The translations under genes were made by a program, and so were the position numbers. Below are positions 23,058 through 24,067 of a stretch of DNA of 24,067 bases, piece after piece. The stretch lies in assembly GCA_020720905.1 (NCBI GenBank), contig DYNT01000005.1, forward strand, positions 1-24,067. Reading direction: 5' to 3'. The DNA is from Micavibrio aeruginosavorus. Its GTDB lineage: Bacteria; Pseudomonadota; Alphaproteobacteria; UBA9219. Below the pieces are notes generated by a model, which was not told the DNA's origin, made no database searches, and saw nothing but the letters and a program-made list of their open reading frames with translations. Each line of letters opens with the position of its first letter. Positions within the stretch are counted from its first letter, which is position 1.

Positions 23058-23537
23058 ATGAACCGTAGTGTGACGCTTTTGTGTTTGATGATCATGGGCT
23101 GTGCCGTGCCGTCTTTTGCTGCGGAGGAAGCCGTGTCTTTGGATCCCCTTAAAGAATGGGTCGGCGTCTTTTCCTTTGAATCGAAGGCGGGCAAAAGTTT
23201 CTGGACGGATCCTCTTTTGCAAAAGGAAGCGCATAAGGCTTTGGATCAAGCGCACTTTGATGGCCTTTTTAGTGGCTATGCAAAACAAATCACCACGCCG
23301 GTGGAGCAAAAGGGCGACATCCTTTTCGTCTTTGCCTGCAAAGAACATGCGTGCAGCAGCGATAATGCGCGCCTTTATATCAATCTTAAGAAAAATACGA
23401 TTTCGGTCTGTTGGCATGGTGAGAAACTGCCCAGCGATTTATGGTTTGCTTCAGGTAAGAAGCCAGAAGAGATAGGCCAGAATGGTTGTGTTAAAGCCAG
23501 CGATTTTGACCTTTACGAACTTTATGAGAAAGAATAG
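23058..23537 (+). CDS. Ivy-type periplasmic lysozyme inhibitor
   Basis: Ivy (inhibitor of vertebrate lysozyme) proteins sit in the periplasm and block C-type lysozyme and, in some bacteria, the cell's own lytic transglycosylases. The ATG at 23058 gives a clear signal peptide (MNRSVTLLCLMIMGCAVPSFA, cut near residue 21; key features R3 and the hydrophobic core). The mature protein is about 138 residues. The key motif of the family, CKPHDC in E. coli Ivy, appears as CKEHAC (94-99, with H97 in the inhibitory loop), within DILFVFACKEHACSSDNA, followed by a strand RLYINLKKNTISVCW as in Ivy. An upstream open frame to 22959 is not needed. Six bases after its stop a putative murein-active gene begins, suggesting an inhibitor-enzyme pair. 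Overall similarity outside the motif region is modest. Confidence 0.68.
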   Translation: MNRSVTLLCLMIMGCAVPSFAAEEAVSLDPLKEWVGVFSFESKAGKSFWTDPLLQKEAHKALDQAHFDGLFSGYAKQITTPVEQKGDILFVFACKEHACSSDNARLYINLKKNTISVCWHGEKLPSDLWFASGKKPEEIGQNGCVKASDFDLYELYEKE

Positions 23538-23543
23538 AGGGCG

Positions 23544-24067
23544 ATGATAAAGGCACCCTTTTATCATAGGATTTTTTCAGGCGCGGCGGCCCTTATGGTC
23601 GCAAGCGTGGTGGCCTTTGGTTTTATGCTTTTGGGACAGACAGAGATTTTTGCCGCCACGCCGACAACCCAGTATCATGACACACAAAATCGATGGAGCA
23701 AGGATGTTGCTCAAAGTAAGATGACGGTTGCGCAGGCTGAAGAGCTTATGAAGCTGAATGGACTCATATCTGCCATTGATGCCCATGGCGGTGGGTATAG
23801 TAAAGAACTTAAGGCGATGGCAATTCATGAAGCGGATGGGCGCTTGGGAGCCGTTAATAAGGGCTCTTTAGCCTATTGCGCCTTTCAAATTTATCACACC
23901 AATATTCCGTCCTATGCGCAAAGCGCAGGGATGTCGGAAAAAGCCTACATTCAAGCGTTGCTGACGGATCCCAATACTTGTGCGAAAGCGGGCGCCTCCG
24001 TTATGAGTGGTCTTGTTGCTTCGCATGGGTACAAAGAAGGGATCTGCCGTTATGGAGGACAAATCAC
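23544..24067 (+). CDS. Secreted, probably lysozyme-fold (lytic transglycosylase-like) protein, partial
   Basis: The frame is open from the ATG at 23544 to the right edge (174 codons), so the C-terminus is missing. GAGG lies just before the start and the gene begins six bases after the Ivy-like gene, so they are probably cotranscribed. Residues 11-37 form a signal peptide or membrane anchor (ALMVASVVAFGFMLLG, ending IFAA). The segment KAMAIHEADGRLGAVNKGSL (90-109) with E96, followed by AYCAFQIYHTNIPSY, resembles the active-site region of lysozyme-like muramidases and lytic transglycosylases, where a catalytic Glu precedes a G-x-x-Q-I pattern. Three cysteines (112, 146, 168) may form disulfides. 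The fold is inferred from these motifs; substrate and role are not shown. Confidence 0.55.
   Translation, partial: MIKAPFYHRIFSGAAALMVASVVAFGFMLLGQTEIFAATPTTQYHDTQNRWSKDVAQSKMTVAQAEELMKLNGLISAIDAHGGGYSKELKAMAIHEADGRLGAVNKGSLAYCAFQIYHTNIPSYAQSAGMSEKAYIQALLTDPNTCAKAGASVMSGLVASHGYKEGICRYGGQI

Noticed and set aside
1..24067. CRISPR arrays, tRNA/rRNA genes, integrases, transposases, phage modules
   Set aside because: None found on reading both strands; the tandem heptamers in groESL have no spacers and are not CRISPR.

Overview
The window looks like a chromosomal segment of a motile alphaproteobacterium of moderate GC content. The clearest markers are a perfect alphaproteobacterial SOS box (GAAC-N7-GAAC) over the -10 of lexA, a GcrA-like SANT/zinc-ribbon protein, an alphaproteobacterial-style gltX (HIGG, KLSKR) and a C-terminally reduced ComEC. 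I cannot name a genus.

Left region (1-8960): a minus-strand flagellar operon flgE-flgK-flgL (flgL runs off the left edge) is driven by a textbook sigma-54 promoter and stands back to back with lexA. After lexA comes a palindromic MITE-like repeat, then comEC on the minus strand, diverging from gltX on the plus strand. FlgE and FlgK carry the same ~100-residue insert domain.

Central region (8979-17904): this is the main content. After a good sigma-70-type promoter and a GcrA-like regulator gene come eight genes in the order of the Legionella dot/icm (and IncI tra) core: two IcmL/DotI paralogues, IcmK/DotH, IcmE/DotG, IcmG/DotF, IcmC/DotE, IcmD/DotP and IcmJ/DotN. Together they encode much of a type IVB secretion core: inner-membrane DotI, outer-membrane/periplasmic DotH, the VirB10-like channel protein DotG, the spacer protein DotF, small membrane proteins DotE and DotP, and the zinc-binding coupling-complex protein DotN. 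A strong terminator after dotF suggests two transcription units. The block stops exactly where icmB/dotO would be expected; a decayed solute-binding-protein pseudogene lies there instead. The remaining parts (DotO, DotB, DotL, DotM, DotA, DotC, DotD) must be elsewhere if the machine works. Whether it delivers effectors or DNA cannot be told from this window.

Right region (17907-24067): the pseudogene, then groES-groEL on the minus strand with a large heptamer-based inverted repeat between them, trmL (minus), a second copy of the MITE-like repeat, an O-antigen-ligase-like membrane protein, an Ivy-type lysozyme inhibitor, and a secreted, probably murein-active protein cut by the right edge. No tRNA, rRNA, CRISPR array, transposase or integrase was recognised.
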